This document shows, in pieces, positions 1 to 5,543 of a stretch of 5,543 nt of DNA. The stretch spans positions 1 to 5,543 of the forward strand of contig CATPBY010000525.1 of assembly GCA_955652845.1 (NCBI GenBank), in the 5' to 3' direction. Under the pieces are notes generated by a model. That model did not search any database, was not told the origin of the DNA, and worked only from the letters and a program-made list of their open reading frames with translations. The stretch is from an uncultured Terriglobales bacterium (GTDB taxonomy: Bacteria > Acidobacteriota > Terriglobia > Terriglobales > Acidobacteriaceae). The position numbers were made by a program, and so were the translations under genes. Every line of letters begins with the position of its first letter. The stretch's first letter is position 1.

Positions 1-2
1 GT

Positions 3-932
3 CTGCTGATGGCCGTTCTGATTGTCGTTCAGAGGCAGAAAGCGATAGTGATAAAGGGAGCGGTAATACGCCAGGACGACGATCCAAGAAGGGAATTGCC
101 GATTGCAGATGTTGAAATACGGGAGGCGAACGATCTGGCAACCGGAAGTACCAGGACCGATTCTTCCGGTTTCTTCAGCCTGACGTTGCGTCCATTACTT
201 CGGCGCGGGCGGCCGATTACGCTCCAGTTCCGCCATGCTGAGTACCAGCCGCTCAACCTGGATGAATTCATTGGAGACAAGCTCTATATCGCTCGTATGG
301 TGCCAATCTCCCATACAATTCGCTCCGCTGCTGAACATCCTGAATTCGTTGTCGGAAATCTGTTGGTCCGTTACTCCATGAAAACCACTACGGTGGCGAA
401 TATCGGCAGTGCGGTAAAAATCTTCCAGGCTGTGAACACTGCGAATGTTCCATGCGCCAGCCACCCCCCTTGTTCGCCCGACGGAAAGTGGAAGGCCGCA
501 ATCGGGTCCGCATCCCTGGACGCTGGTGCCGGAAATGAGTTTCGCAATGCCCGCGCTTCATGTATTGCCGGGCCATGTCCGTTTACCAGGATCACAGTCG
601 ACGGCTTTTCCCGGCAGGCACGAATGATCAATGTTTCAGTAATTGACTGGGCGGATACCGCAACATTTTTACTGGAGGCCGAGGTATTTCACCCCATGGA
701 AGGCGATGTCGTGCGCCAGTCTTATCCCGTGATTTTCGGGCAGACGCTGAACTTTACCCTGCCCGCAGCCGCGGAAGGGGTGAGTGTTGAGGCCGAGATC
801 AACGGTGCGCCCATTGTTTTTCCCCTGGGGCCAAACCTCTATCTGAGTTGGGCTGATTGCAACGCCCGGGTGAACAATGACCAGACCAGGGTCTATCGAT
901 GCGAGCTCAAGCCGGGATACGGATTTCGCTAG
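3..932 (+). CDS. Exported protein with carboxypeptidase-regulatory-like domain, 5'-partial
   Basis: Probable cell-envelope protein of unknown function. Numbering here is from the ATG at 9. Residues about 14-98 look like a carboxypeptidase-regulatory/CNA-B-type beta-sandwich: a strand ending in ADVEI, a Thr/Asp turn, then TDSSGFFSL, which matches the family's T-D-x-x-G-x-F pattern. The rest (about 100-307) I do not recognise. It has six cysteines (149, 155, 185, 190, 284, 298), an even number suiting disulfides outside the cytoplasm. The first residues, AVLIVV then QRQK, look like the tail of a membrane anchor or signal peptide. The frame stays open to the window edge (codons from position 3) and no ribosome-binding site precedes the ATG at 9, so the true start is probably upstream. 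The stop is TAG at 930-932. It converges with the DUF2127 gene. The domain call is fairly sure; the role is unknown. Confidence 0.7.
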   Translation: MLMAVLIVVQRQKAIVIKGAVIRQDDDPRRELPIADVEIREANDLATGSTRTDSSGFFSLTLRPLLRRGRPITLQFRHAEYQPLNLDEFIGDKLYIARMVPISHTIRSAAEHPEFVVGNLLVRYSMKTTTVANIGSAVKIFQAVNTANVPCASHPPCSPDGKWKAAIGSASLDAGAGNEFRNARASCIAGPCPFTRITVDGFSRQARMINVSVIDWADTATFLLEAEVFHPMEGDVVRQSYPVIFGQTLNFTLPAAAEGVSVEAEINGAPIVFPLGPNLYLSWADCNARVNNDQTRVYRCELKPGYGFR

Positions 933-934
933 TT

Positions 935-960
935 GCGAAGCTTCCCAGCCTGAACTTCGC
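935..960. terminator. Hairpin between convergent genes, possible weak bidirectional terminator
   Basis: GCGAAG (935-940) pairs with CTTCGC (955-960). Inner TTC/GAA pairs extend this to a 9-bp stem with one bulged base and a 7-nt loop. It lies in the 42-bp gap between two convergent stops (932 and 975), where a shared terminator is expected. No T-tract follows on either strand, so it is not a canonical intrinsic terminator. Confidence 0.3.
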
Positions 961-974
961 GCCAGTAAAGATTG

Positions 975-1466
975 TCAGACTAGGGCTTCCGCTTTTGTGA
1001 TCCGCAAAAATAACATGTATAAAACGATCGCGAGATTAATCGCGAGAACGCCAATACGCACCGCCGTAACTCTGCGGATCAATTCATAGACTTCAAATGG
1101 AAGATAGAAAGCGCCCAGAAGCAGGGCAAACCATTCCGCCCAGGCCCGGGCTTTCCACAAACCATAAGCCTCGATGAATCGAAAAGTGGAATAGACGGCC
1201 GCGCCCGCGGCAATTGCCCATAATTTCGCGTCAGTCATATGGTCGGCCAAATCGAGGAAGACTTGCGCCGAATGACGATCCTGGCTGACGTGAAAAAATC
1301 TCAGCAGGTTGACGGCGACATCCCATGCATCACGATGGATGAGGGAGAGTACTCCGAACCCGGCGGCCAGGACAAAACAGCCCTTAATCAGTTCCAGCAA
1401 AGCGACGAAGCGCAGAGCCTCCATCTGCCTGCGGGTGACCAGATTGGAGGCTGTGGATGAATTCAT
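975..1466 (-). CDS. DUF2127 family membrane protein
   Basis: A 163-aa integral membrane protein whose pattern fits DUF2127, a family with no established function. Four hydrophobic segments can be read at about 17-40, 81-104, 107-128 and 134-155. They carry the typical motifs: ELIKG near the start of the first helix, RFIEAYGLWKARAWAEW bridging helices 2 and 3 (96-112), LPFEVYEL at the end of helix 3 and NLAIVLYML in helix 4. The loop between helices 1 and 2 (about 44-80) is hydrophilic. The start is ATG at 1466-1464, with a weak AGG about 9 nt upstream. The gene lies 75 bp downstream of the DHH phosphoesterase gene on the same strand, so co-transcription is possible. The family call is good; its cellular role cannot be inferred. 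Confidence 0.85.
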   Translation of the reverse strand: MNSSTASNLVTRRQMEALRFVALLELIKGCFVLAAGFGVLSLIHRDAWDVAVNLLRFFHVSQDRHSAQVFLDLADHMTDAKLWAIAAGAAVYSTFRFIEAYGLWKARAWAEWFALLLGAFYLPFEVYELIRRVTAVRIGVLAINLAIVLYMLFLRITKAEALV

Positions 1467-1502
1467 GCCAGACTACCTGCCAGGATGTAACAGCAGTTGT
1501 GC

Positions 1503-1523
1503 GGCCGGCGAAAAGACGCGGCC
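1503..1523 (-). other. GC-rich hairpin between DHH and DUF2127 genes
   Basis: GGCC-GCG pairs with CGC-GGCC around a 6-nt loop (1511-1516), with one bulged base. It lies in the 75-bp gap between two co-directional minus-strand genes. It could attenuate or stabilise the transcript. On the minus strand no T-run follows, so I do not call it a terminator. Confidence 0.25.
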
Positions 1524-1541
1524 ACGCCACTCGTCCACGGA

Positions 1542-2507
1542 TTAAGACCGGACACTGGCGCGGAGTTCTTGTACGATTTCTGCCGCGGCTTTGCGGGCGA
1601 CATCCTGTTGGTCGACGTTGAATGAAATAGCGCCGACGCGGGCATGTCCACCACCGCCGTAGCGCTCGCAGATCTTCGCCAGATTCACCACCGGTTCCGA
1701 GGGCGCCCAGGGATTCGATCCGACCGAAACTTTAACCCGAAAGCTGCTTTTACTGAGGCCGACGCTGTAGATGGATTCCGGATGTAAATAGTACGGGATA
1801 AACTTGTTGTACCCCTCCAGGTCCTGATCGCTCACATCAAAGAAAAGGACGCCATCCTTCGATTCGATACGCTGCTTCAACATGGCGATGGAACGCTGGT
1901 GCCGTTCCAGCAGAGGCGGCAACAAGGGCGCGACGAAAGGCTCTTCCAAAATCTCCGCCAGTGGCCTGGTTACCAGCAGGGGGATCAGCCGCGGCACGAA
2001 ACTGTAATCCTGGGCTGACTCGATCAGCATGGTCAACTTCATCGCTGGGGCTTTCATCTCGACTGCTGTCCCGGCGTCTGGATACATGGCGCCGTCGACA
2101 ATATCCGTCCAATGTATGAGTTCAGCCACTGGATAGGGATCGAAGCCGAAACGCTGCTCCGCGATCATGGCAATCAAGCTGGTGCAGGACTTGAAATCCG
2201 GATCGTAGAACTTCCGATTACTCTGGTCCCGCTCGAAGTGCGCGGCATCAGCGGGGGTCAGAAATGCACTCTGGTGATGATCGAACCACCAGGTGATTTT
2301 GGGTGAGCTCGAGTATTTGAAATCCACGATGGCATTTTCATCGCCATCAAAGTGATTCTCATCGAACAGAGACCCAGCACGGTGCAGTAAGCCGGAAAAT
2401 ACGAAATCCACATCATTCCGGATTCGCTCGCGGTAAAAGCGGGAGAAAAGCGCGGCCGAAGATGCCCCATCAAAGCACTTGTCATGGTAGAAAACCCGAA
2501 CTTTCAA
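1542..2507 (-). CDS. DHH/DHHA1-family phosphoesterase
   Basis: A 321-aa cytoplasmic protein of the DHH superfamily, metal-dependent (usually Mn2+) phosphoesterases that include RecJ, nanoRNases, c-di-AMP phosphodiesterases and exopolyphosphatases. Motif I is H8-x2-C11-x-D13-G14, the form with Cys in place of the first Asp. Motif II is VDF (D62). Motif III is the signature D76-H77-H78. An acidic motif IV candidate is D135/D138. The C-terminal half ends in the DHHA1 glycine motif GGGGH (284-288), normally used for substrate binding. The start must be TTG at 2507-2505: an in-frame TGA lies eight codons upstream, motif I begins at residue 6-8, and GGAG sits 6 nt before the TTG. The substrate (short RNA, cyclic dinucleotide or another phosphoester) cannot be told from sequence. 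Confidence 0.9.
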   Translation of the reverse strand: MKVRVFYHDKCFDGASSAALFSRFYRERIRNDVDFVFSGLLHRAGSLFDENHFDGDENAIVDFKYSSSPKITWWFDHHQSAFLTPADAAHFERDQSNRKFYDPDFKSCTSLIAMIAEQRFGFDPYPVAELIHWTDIVDGAMYPDAGTAVEMKAPAMKLTMLIESAQDYSFVPRLIPLLVTRPLAEILEEPFVAPLLPPLLERHQRSIAMLKQRIESKDGVLFFDVSDQDLEGYNKFIPYYLHPESIYSVGLSKSSFRVKVSVGSNPWAPSEPVVNLAKICERYGGGGHARVGAISFNVDQQDVARKAAAEIVQELRASVRS

Positions 2508-2513
2508 GCGTCG

Positions 2514-2517
2514 CTCC
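2514..2517 (-). promoter_or_regulatory. Shine-Dalgarno GGAG fixing the TTG start of the DHH gene
   Basis: GGAG on the minus strand with a 6-nt spacer to the TTG at 2507-2505. It supports the non-ATG start, which the upstream in-frame stop and the position of motif I already require. Confidence 0.7.
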
Positions 2518-2654
2518 GTAGATGGAATTCACAAGATTACCGGAAACCGGGTGCGAACGAAAAATAAATACGAGCGCCAATGTGGGAATCATCGTGAAAG
2601 TGCAAGTTTGCGGGAGGGAGATTGAGTTTCAGGGATGCGAGGTAATTCCCTCGA

Positions 2655-2704
2655 TTCACTCCGGGCACGCTACCCGTTTCGCTGGAAACCGGTTTCACTC
2701 CGGG
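2655..2704. repeat. Hairpin flanked by 11-bp direct repeats in the intergenic gap
   Basis: TTCACTCCGGG occurs exactly twice, at 2655-2665 and 2694-2704. Between the copies, ACCCGTTTC (2672-2680) and GAAACCGGT (2685-2693) form a 9-bp stem with one mismatch and the 4-nt loop GCTG. The second arm abuts the right-hand repeat, and GAAACCGGTTTC (2685-2696) is itself a perfect palindrome. It lies in the 233-bp gap (2508-2740) between the broken DUF4870 gene and the DHH gene, where I see no gene. There is no T-run, so it is not a standard terminator. It could be a small repetitive element or a regulatory site. Confidence 0.4.
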
Positions 2705-2740
2705 AATGATGCGCACCAAATCTGAGGTTCACACCCTTGG

Positions 2741-3219
2741 TCACGCATTGGCCTGCTTCTCAGCCAGGTCGCCAATAAAAGGCAATTTGTACATCAGTCC
2801 CTGATTGGCCTTGATCAGGAGGATTACCCAAATCACGACTGATCCCAGCCAGATGACAAGGTGCAGGGGCAATGTGATGAAGATTAATAACGGAACGACT
2901 CCCACCGCCACAACGCAATGTGGATCACAACGAGCGCAACCCAGAAGAAGATGCACTGGAAGGAATGGAAGCGAATGAAGCGGTTGCGGTTATACGGCTC
3001 CATCACCAGAAAAATGATGGCGGGAATAATTGTGATGTATGCCAGCATACCGGCTACGTTGTCACTCAAACCGCCGCTGGAGGGTTGCGCGCTGCTCATT
3101 GCATGTGGAGATGCGGCCGCCTGGACGGTGCCCACCGCAGGCGCCACTGACCGATTACATGACGGACAGGAAGTCGCCCCTTCAGGTATCTGAGTTCCGC
3201 ATGCGCTGCAAAAAGCCAT
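2741..3219 (-). pseudogene. Frameshifted zinc-ribbon/DUF4870 membrane protein (tandem paralogue)
   Basis: The sequence encodes two overlapping pieces of one protein. The 5' piece starts at ATG 3219 with a strong AGGGGGA 4 nt upstream. It gives a zinc ribbon (C4, C7, C18, C21), an Ala/Ser/Pro linker, one membrane helix, the conserved RFIRFHSFQ motif and part of a second helix, then goes off frame into a run ending in a TAA. The missing C-terminus (hydrophobic helices, then LPFIGDLAEKQANA) continues in the -1 frame to TGA at 2741. The span is 479 nt; adding one base near 2905-2915 gives a 159-aa protein, matching the intact 152-aa paralogue just upstream. An original TTGGTGG reduced to TTGTGG near 2910 would explain it. 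This is either real decay or a sequencing/assembly error. The family is probably a small envelope-linked membrane protein of unknown function. Confidence 0.85.
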
Positions 3220-3223
3220 GATT

Positions 3224-3230
3224 TCCCCCT
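3224..3230 (-). promoter_or_regulatory. Strong ribosome-binding site of the frameshifted DUF4870 gene
   Basis: AGGGGGA on the minus strand, 4 nt before the ATG at 3219. It is the strongest Shine-Dalgarno match in the window, so translation signals for this copy remain intact despite the frameshift. Confidence 0.6.
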
Positions 3231-3260
3231 TGGGCTCGGCATCCGTTAATCATGCGTCTA

Positions 3261-3282
3261 TCCGCCCTTTGGACGCGGCGGA
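3261..3282. other. Small hairpin in leader of the frameshifted gene
   Basis: TCCGCC (3261-3266) and GGCGGA (3277-3282) form a perfect 6-bp inverted repeat around 10 nt. It lies in the 151-bp gap between the two DUF4870 copies, about 40 nt before the second copy's start. No clear promoter was found in this gap. Confidence 0.25.
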
Positions 3283-3370
3283 AACTTACCAAAATACCGG
3301 CTTTAAGGCAAATGGAATTCGAAGCATCTGTGCCGCGAGCATCGGCCATCATCTGGACCGTCTCACAGTT

Positions 3371-3829
3371 TTAGGCCACTTTCGCCTGCCTCTCGGCCAA
3401 CTCGCCAATAAAGGGAACCTTGAATGCTTCACCCTGGAGTGCCTTCACCATAAGCACAATCCACAGAATCAGACAGCCCATAGAAATGATCACCGGAATC
3501 AGCAAAACCATCAACTGGCCGAACAGGGGCACCAACAATAGAACGCCGAACACCAGCTTGAGCGCGAGGCCGAGCGTCAGCATCGAAATCACTAAAAAGA
3601 TGCATTGAAAAGCATGAAACCGGATGAAACGGCTTCTCCTGAATGGCTCAACCAGGAGGAAGACAATAGCCGGAATGATCGTCACGTAGGCCAGCGCGCC
3701 AAGTATGTTGTCACGGCTGCCCGCGATTGCCTGCAAATGTATCGCTGTTCCCATACTATGACCGCAACCCGGACAGAAGACTGAGCGTTCCGGCATCCTG
3801 ACGCCACATGCGGGACAAAAGCTGGACAT
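3371..3829 (-). CDS. Zinc-ribbon and DUF4870 membrane protein (intact copy)
   Basis: A 152-aa protein with an N-terminal zinc ribbon (C5-x2-C8 and C19-x2-C22) followed by a DUF4870-type membrane domain. Hydrophobic stretches are at about 43-60, 74-103 and 107-128, likely three or four helices. The conserved RFIRFHAFQ lies between the first two (68-75), and the tail is FKVPFIGELAERQAKVA. The ribbon should face the cytoplasm and could bind a partner or nucleic acid; function is not established for this family. I chose ATG 3829 because the ribbon starts immediately after it. A TTG at 3868 would only add 13 residues lying inside fur. The ATG is 2 nt past the fur stop, with a weak GGTGG before it, so translation is probably coupled to fur. 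In the aligned 33 residues around the RFIRFH motif it shares 24 with the frameshifted downstream copy. Confidence 0.85.
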   Translation of the reverse strand: MSSFCPACGVRMPERSVFCPGCGHSMGTAIHLQAIAGSRDNILGALAYVTIIPAIVFLLVEPFRRSRFIRFHAFQCIFLVISMLTLGLALKLVFGVLLLVPLFGQLMVLLIPVIISMGCLILWIVLMVKALQGEAFKVPFIGELAERQAKVA

Positions 3830-3831
3830 GC

Positions 3832-4332
3832 TCAGACCACCCGTCGCGGATGGTTTTTCTTGCGGCAATCCTCACAGATTCCATAGATCTGAAAGGTGTG
3901 ACGCTTGGTGACGTAATGGTGTTTGCGTCCAATTTCCTGCTCCAGGCCATCAACCTCCGGAGAGAAAAACTCCACCGAGCTGCCGCATTCCGTGCAAACC
4001 ATGTGATGGTGACTGCGCCGGTTGTACTGATGCTCGTAGCGGGCGATACCGTCATGAAACGCGACCTCGCTGGCCAAGCCGCACTCTGCCAGCAGCTTCA
4101 GAGTGCGATACACAGTAGTGAAACCGATCTTCGGGTCTTGCTTTTTCACTACTTGGTGCAGCTCATCGGTAGAGAGATGCGCGCGAGTCTCAAGGAAGGC
4201 GCGCAGAATGGCGTCGCGTTGGGCAGTATGCTTCAGTCCCACACGCTTTAAATGGCGATGCAGGATATCTTCCGCTTCACGGATCATCTCTCGCGAGATG
4301 CTGGGCTGGTCGTCAATACGTTTTTGCAGCAT
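3832..4332 (-). CDS. fur: Fur-family metal-dependent transcriptional regulator
   Basis: A 166-aa DNA-binding repressor of the Fur superfamily. The winged-helix domain covers about 20-88, including LSTDELHQ and the recognition region GFTTVYRTLKLL (70-81). The dimerisation/metal domain follows. Structural zinc ligands are C113-x2-C116 and C153-x2-C156. Candidate regulatory-metal ligands are H52, E100 (in RYE), H108/H110 in the HHH run, E121 (in VEF) and H145. The Glu in VEF resembles Fur rather than PerR, where Asp at this position is needed for peroxide sensing; this points to iron rather than peroxide control but is not proof. The start is ATG 4332 with only a weak GGGA before it; Met16 (4287) is a possible alternative. 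The next gene begins 2 nt after the stop. A Zur or Mur role cannot be excluded. Confidence 0.9.
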   Translation of the reverse strand: MLQKRIDDQPSISREMIREAEDILHRHLKRVGLKHTAQRDAILRAFLETRAHLSTDELHQVVKKQDPKIGFTTVYRTLKLLAECGLASEVAFHDGIARYEHQYNRRSHHHMVCTECGSSVEFFSPEVDGLEQEIGRKHHYVTKRHTFQIYGICEDCRKKNHPRRVV

Positions 4333-4343
4333 GATCCCGTGCC

Positions 4344-4362
4344 TGGCCGCAATGGGCGGCCA
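4344..4362. promoter_or_regulatory. Perfect 7-bp inverted repeat in the fur leader, operator or hairpin
   Basis: TGGCCGC (4344-4350), a 5-nt spacer, then GCGGCCA (4356-4362). It falls between the proposed fur -10 and the fur ATG, where a repressor could block initiation or an mRNA hairpin could partly hide the start. It is GC-rich and unlike the AT-rich Fur, PerR or Zur boxes, so I do not assign it to Fur autoregulation. Confidence 0.4.
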
Positions 4363-4367
4363 TCAAG

Positions 4368-4397
4368 ATAATACTGGCCTTTCATCGATACCGCCAA
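4368..4397 (-). promoter_or_regulatory. Candidate sigma-70-type promoter for fur
   Basis: On the minus strand, TTGGCG (4397-4392) and TATTAT (4373-4368) are separated by 18 nt; they match the consensus hexamers at 4 of 6 and 5 of 6 positions. The predicted transcript start is near 4361, giving a leader of about 30 nt. It was found by eye in a short AT-richer stretch. Confidence 0.4.
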
Positions 4398-4412
4398 GCG
4401 GAAGCCTTTAAT

Positions 4413-4442
4413 TTGTGTTTCGTTGTATTCCCCACCTAGAAT
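4413..4442 (+). promoter_or_regulatory. Candidate promoter for the acylase gene
   Basis: TAGAAT (4437-4442) matches the -10 consensus at 5 of 6 positions. TTGTGT (4413-4418), 18 nt upstream, matches the -35 only weakly. The ATG at 4455 lies just 12 nt beyond the -10, so a transcript starting near 4449 would have almost no leader. That fits the absence of a Shine-Dalgarno sequence before this gene. Confidence 0.3.
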
Positions 4443-4454
4443 CGAAACTTCGCC

Positions 4455-5543
4455 ATGACAACGATCGGGATTCCAATTTCGTCTGGACAAAAACCCCGAC
4501 GGAGGGCCAGGATCCTCGGCTTTGCCCTGCTTGTACTCATCGCGGCGCTGCTGGCAGGTCTTAGTTGGGTGACGTCGCTGGCACGTTCTGCTTTGCCACA
4601 ACTCGACGGGGTTGTGCCACTGTCCGGAATCTCGGGAAGGGTCACGGTCACGCGCGATGGGCACGGCATTCCAACCATTGAAGCCTCCACTCTGGAGGAC
4701 CTTTTCTTCGCCCAGGGATACGTGACCGCGCAAGACCGCTTGTGGCAAATGGATGTCATGCGCCGCTTTGCTGCAGGAGAGCTTTCGGAAATTCTGGGAG
4801 ACGATCTGCTGCAACATGATCGAGAGCAAAGAATTCTGGGCTTGCGGGTCGCCGCCCGGAAGGCCATTGAAGTCGGCTCACCACAGGACCGCGCACGTTT
4901 CGAAGCCTATTCGCGCGGCGTGAACGCTTATATCGATTCCCATCGCGACCGCTTGCCCCTGGAGTTTTTGATTCTGCACTACTCGCCAAGACCGTGGACA
5001 CCGGAAGATTCCACGGCAATCGCTGCTCAGATGGTGAAGGACCTGAACCACTATCCTTATAAGGACGCCCTGGCCCGCGAGAAGATCCTGGCCAGACTTG
5101 GACCGGAGCTCACGGCCGATTTGTACGTCAACTCTTCCTGGCACGATCGGCCACCAACCATGCCGCGAGCAAATCTTGACCAGGATACCGGTGGTGACGG
5201 AGACGAAGACGATGAGATGGACACCGAGGAAGGAAGTTCCATCACCACCGCCCGCCCTCCTGCGGTGCCGGCTTATTGTGAGGAACCAGATCCCGACGCA
5301 CGTCCAGTCATTGGTTCCAACAACTGGGTAGTTTCGGGAGCGCATACAGTCTCGGGAAAACCTTTGCTTGCGAATGATATGCACTTGGGGCATGAGATGC
5401 CCAACCTGTGGTATGAAGCTCACCTCCGCTCCGAAGACTTTGACGTCGCCGGTGTAACTCTGCCGGGTATGCCCTTCGTGATCGTGGGACACAATCGACG
5501 GATTGCCTGGGGGTTTACCAATATCGGTCCGACGGTGGAAGAC
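4455..5543 (+). CDS. Penicillin acylase/AHL acylase-family Ntn hydrolase, 3'-partial
   Basis: The first 363 residues of a self-processing amidohydrolase, typically about 800 residues, that cleaves amide bonds such as those in penicillins, acyl-homoserine lactones or N-acyl amino acids. A basic stretch then a hydrophobic helix (about 20-41) suggests a signal anchor placing the enzyme in the periplasm. The alpha-chain region has VTRDGHGIPTIEA (64-77) and QDRLWQMDVMRR (93-104). The conserved processing site is G287/S288 in GSNNWVVSG; S288 would become the catalytic N-terminal nucleophile, and H310 falls at beta-chain position 23, as in PvdQ-type acylases. An acidic low-complexity stretch (about 241-260) precedes the cut. 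The start is ATG 4455; an in-frame TAG lies at 4437-4439 and there is no clear ribosome-binding site. It is divergent from fur. The family is certain; the substrate is not. Confidence 0.93.
   Translation, partial: MTTIGIPISSGQKPRRRARILGFALLVLIAALLAGLSWVTSLARSALPQLDGVVPLSGISGRVTVTRDGHGIPTIEASTLEDLFFAQGYVTAQDRLWQMDVMRRFAAGELSEILGDDLLQHDREQRILGLRVAARKAIEVGSPQDRARFEAYSRGVNAYIDSHRDRLPLEFLILHYSPRPWTPEDSTAIAAQMVKDLNHYPYKDALAREKILARLGPELTADLYVNSSWHDRPPTMPRANLDQDTGGDGDEDDEMDTEEGSSITTARPPAVPAYCEEPDPDARPVIGSNNWVVSGAHTVSGKPLLANDMHLGHEMPNLWYEAHLRSEDFDVAGVTLPGMPFVIVGHNRRIAWGFTNIGPTVED

Noticed and set aside
1239..1460. 73-codon plus-strand open frame
   Set aside because: It is antisense to the DUF2127 gene, and the minus-strand reading has clear membrane helices and family motifs.
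2508..2740. Small genes in the 233-bp gap (open frames of about 60-67 codons on both strands)
   Set aside because: They have no ribosome-binding site and no recognisable composition, and they overlap one another and the repeat structure, so they look random.
2890..2925. Programmed ribosomal frameshift in the split DUF4870 gene
   Set aside because: I found no X-XXY-YYZ slippery heptamer or convincing downstream structure at the junction, and the paralogue needs no frameshift; a lost base is simpler.
3830..3868. Longer TTG start for the intact DUF4870 gene
   Set aside because: It would add 13 residues inside the fur coding end, while an ATG sits directly before the zinc ribbon, as in the paralogue.
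3808..4251. 147-codon plus-strand open frame
   Set aside because: It is antisense to fur, which is a confident gene; the open frame is a codon-usage shadow.
4333..4454. Fur box in the fur/acylase intergenic region
   Set aside because: Only an isolated GATAAT half-site is present; no AT-rich 19-bp dyad or PerR/Zur-like palindrome was found.
4284..4829. 181-codon open frame on the minus strand
   Set aside because: It overlaps the fur start and the acylase 5' end in another frame, and its composition is low-quality with no motif.
4878..5492. 204-codon open frame on the minus strand
   Set aside because: It lies entirely antisense to the acylase gene, whose plus-strand frame has unmistakable family motifs throughout; the minus-strand protein has no recognisable domain.

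Overview
This window looks like a chromosomal segment of a free-living Gram-negative bacterium of moderate GC content. The closest fit I can suggest is Acidobacteriota (Terriglobia-like). That is inferred from the mix of gene families: a carboxypeptidase-regulatory-like surface protein, a DUF2127 membrane protein, tandem zinc-ribbon/DUF4870 proteins, a Fur regulator and a membrane-anchored penicillin-acylase-family enzyme. No ribosomal or other marker gene confirms it. I see no tRNA, rRNA, CRISPR array, transposase, integrase or plasmid function.

Layout from left to right. Positions 3-932 (+) hold the C-terminal bulk of an exported protein with an N-terminal beta-sandwich domain and six cysteines; its true start probably lies off the left edge. 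It converges with a run of five minus-strand genes. In transcription order these are fur (4332-3832), a zinc-ribbon/DUF4870 membrane protein starting 2 nt after the fur stop (3829-3371), a second diverged copy of that gene broken by a one-base frameshift (3219-2741), a DHH-family phosphoesterase with a TTG start (2507-1542), and a DUF2127 membrane protein (1466-975). Divergent from fur, a penicillin acylase/AHL acylase-type N-terminal nucleophile hydrolase begins at 4455 and runs off the right edge after its self-cleavage site.

How the genes relate. The only tight coupling visible is fur with the first zinc-ribbon/DUF4870 gene, which suggests co-translation. The two DUF4870 genes look like an old tandem duplication, and the second carries a frameshift that restoring one base near 2910 would repair. 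The fur/acylase intergenic region (4333-4454) holds a candidate promoter for each direction and a perfect 7-bp inverted repeat just downstream of the fur -10. The gap between the broken DUF4870 gene and the DHH gene (2508-2740) holds a hairpin flanked by 11-bp direct repeats.

I found no convincing new multi-gene system. The items most worth following up are the frameshifted paralogue, the fur-membrane protein coupling, the acidic insert beside the acylase processing site, and the two small repeat structures.
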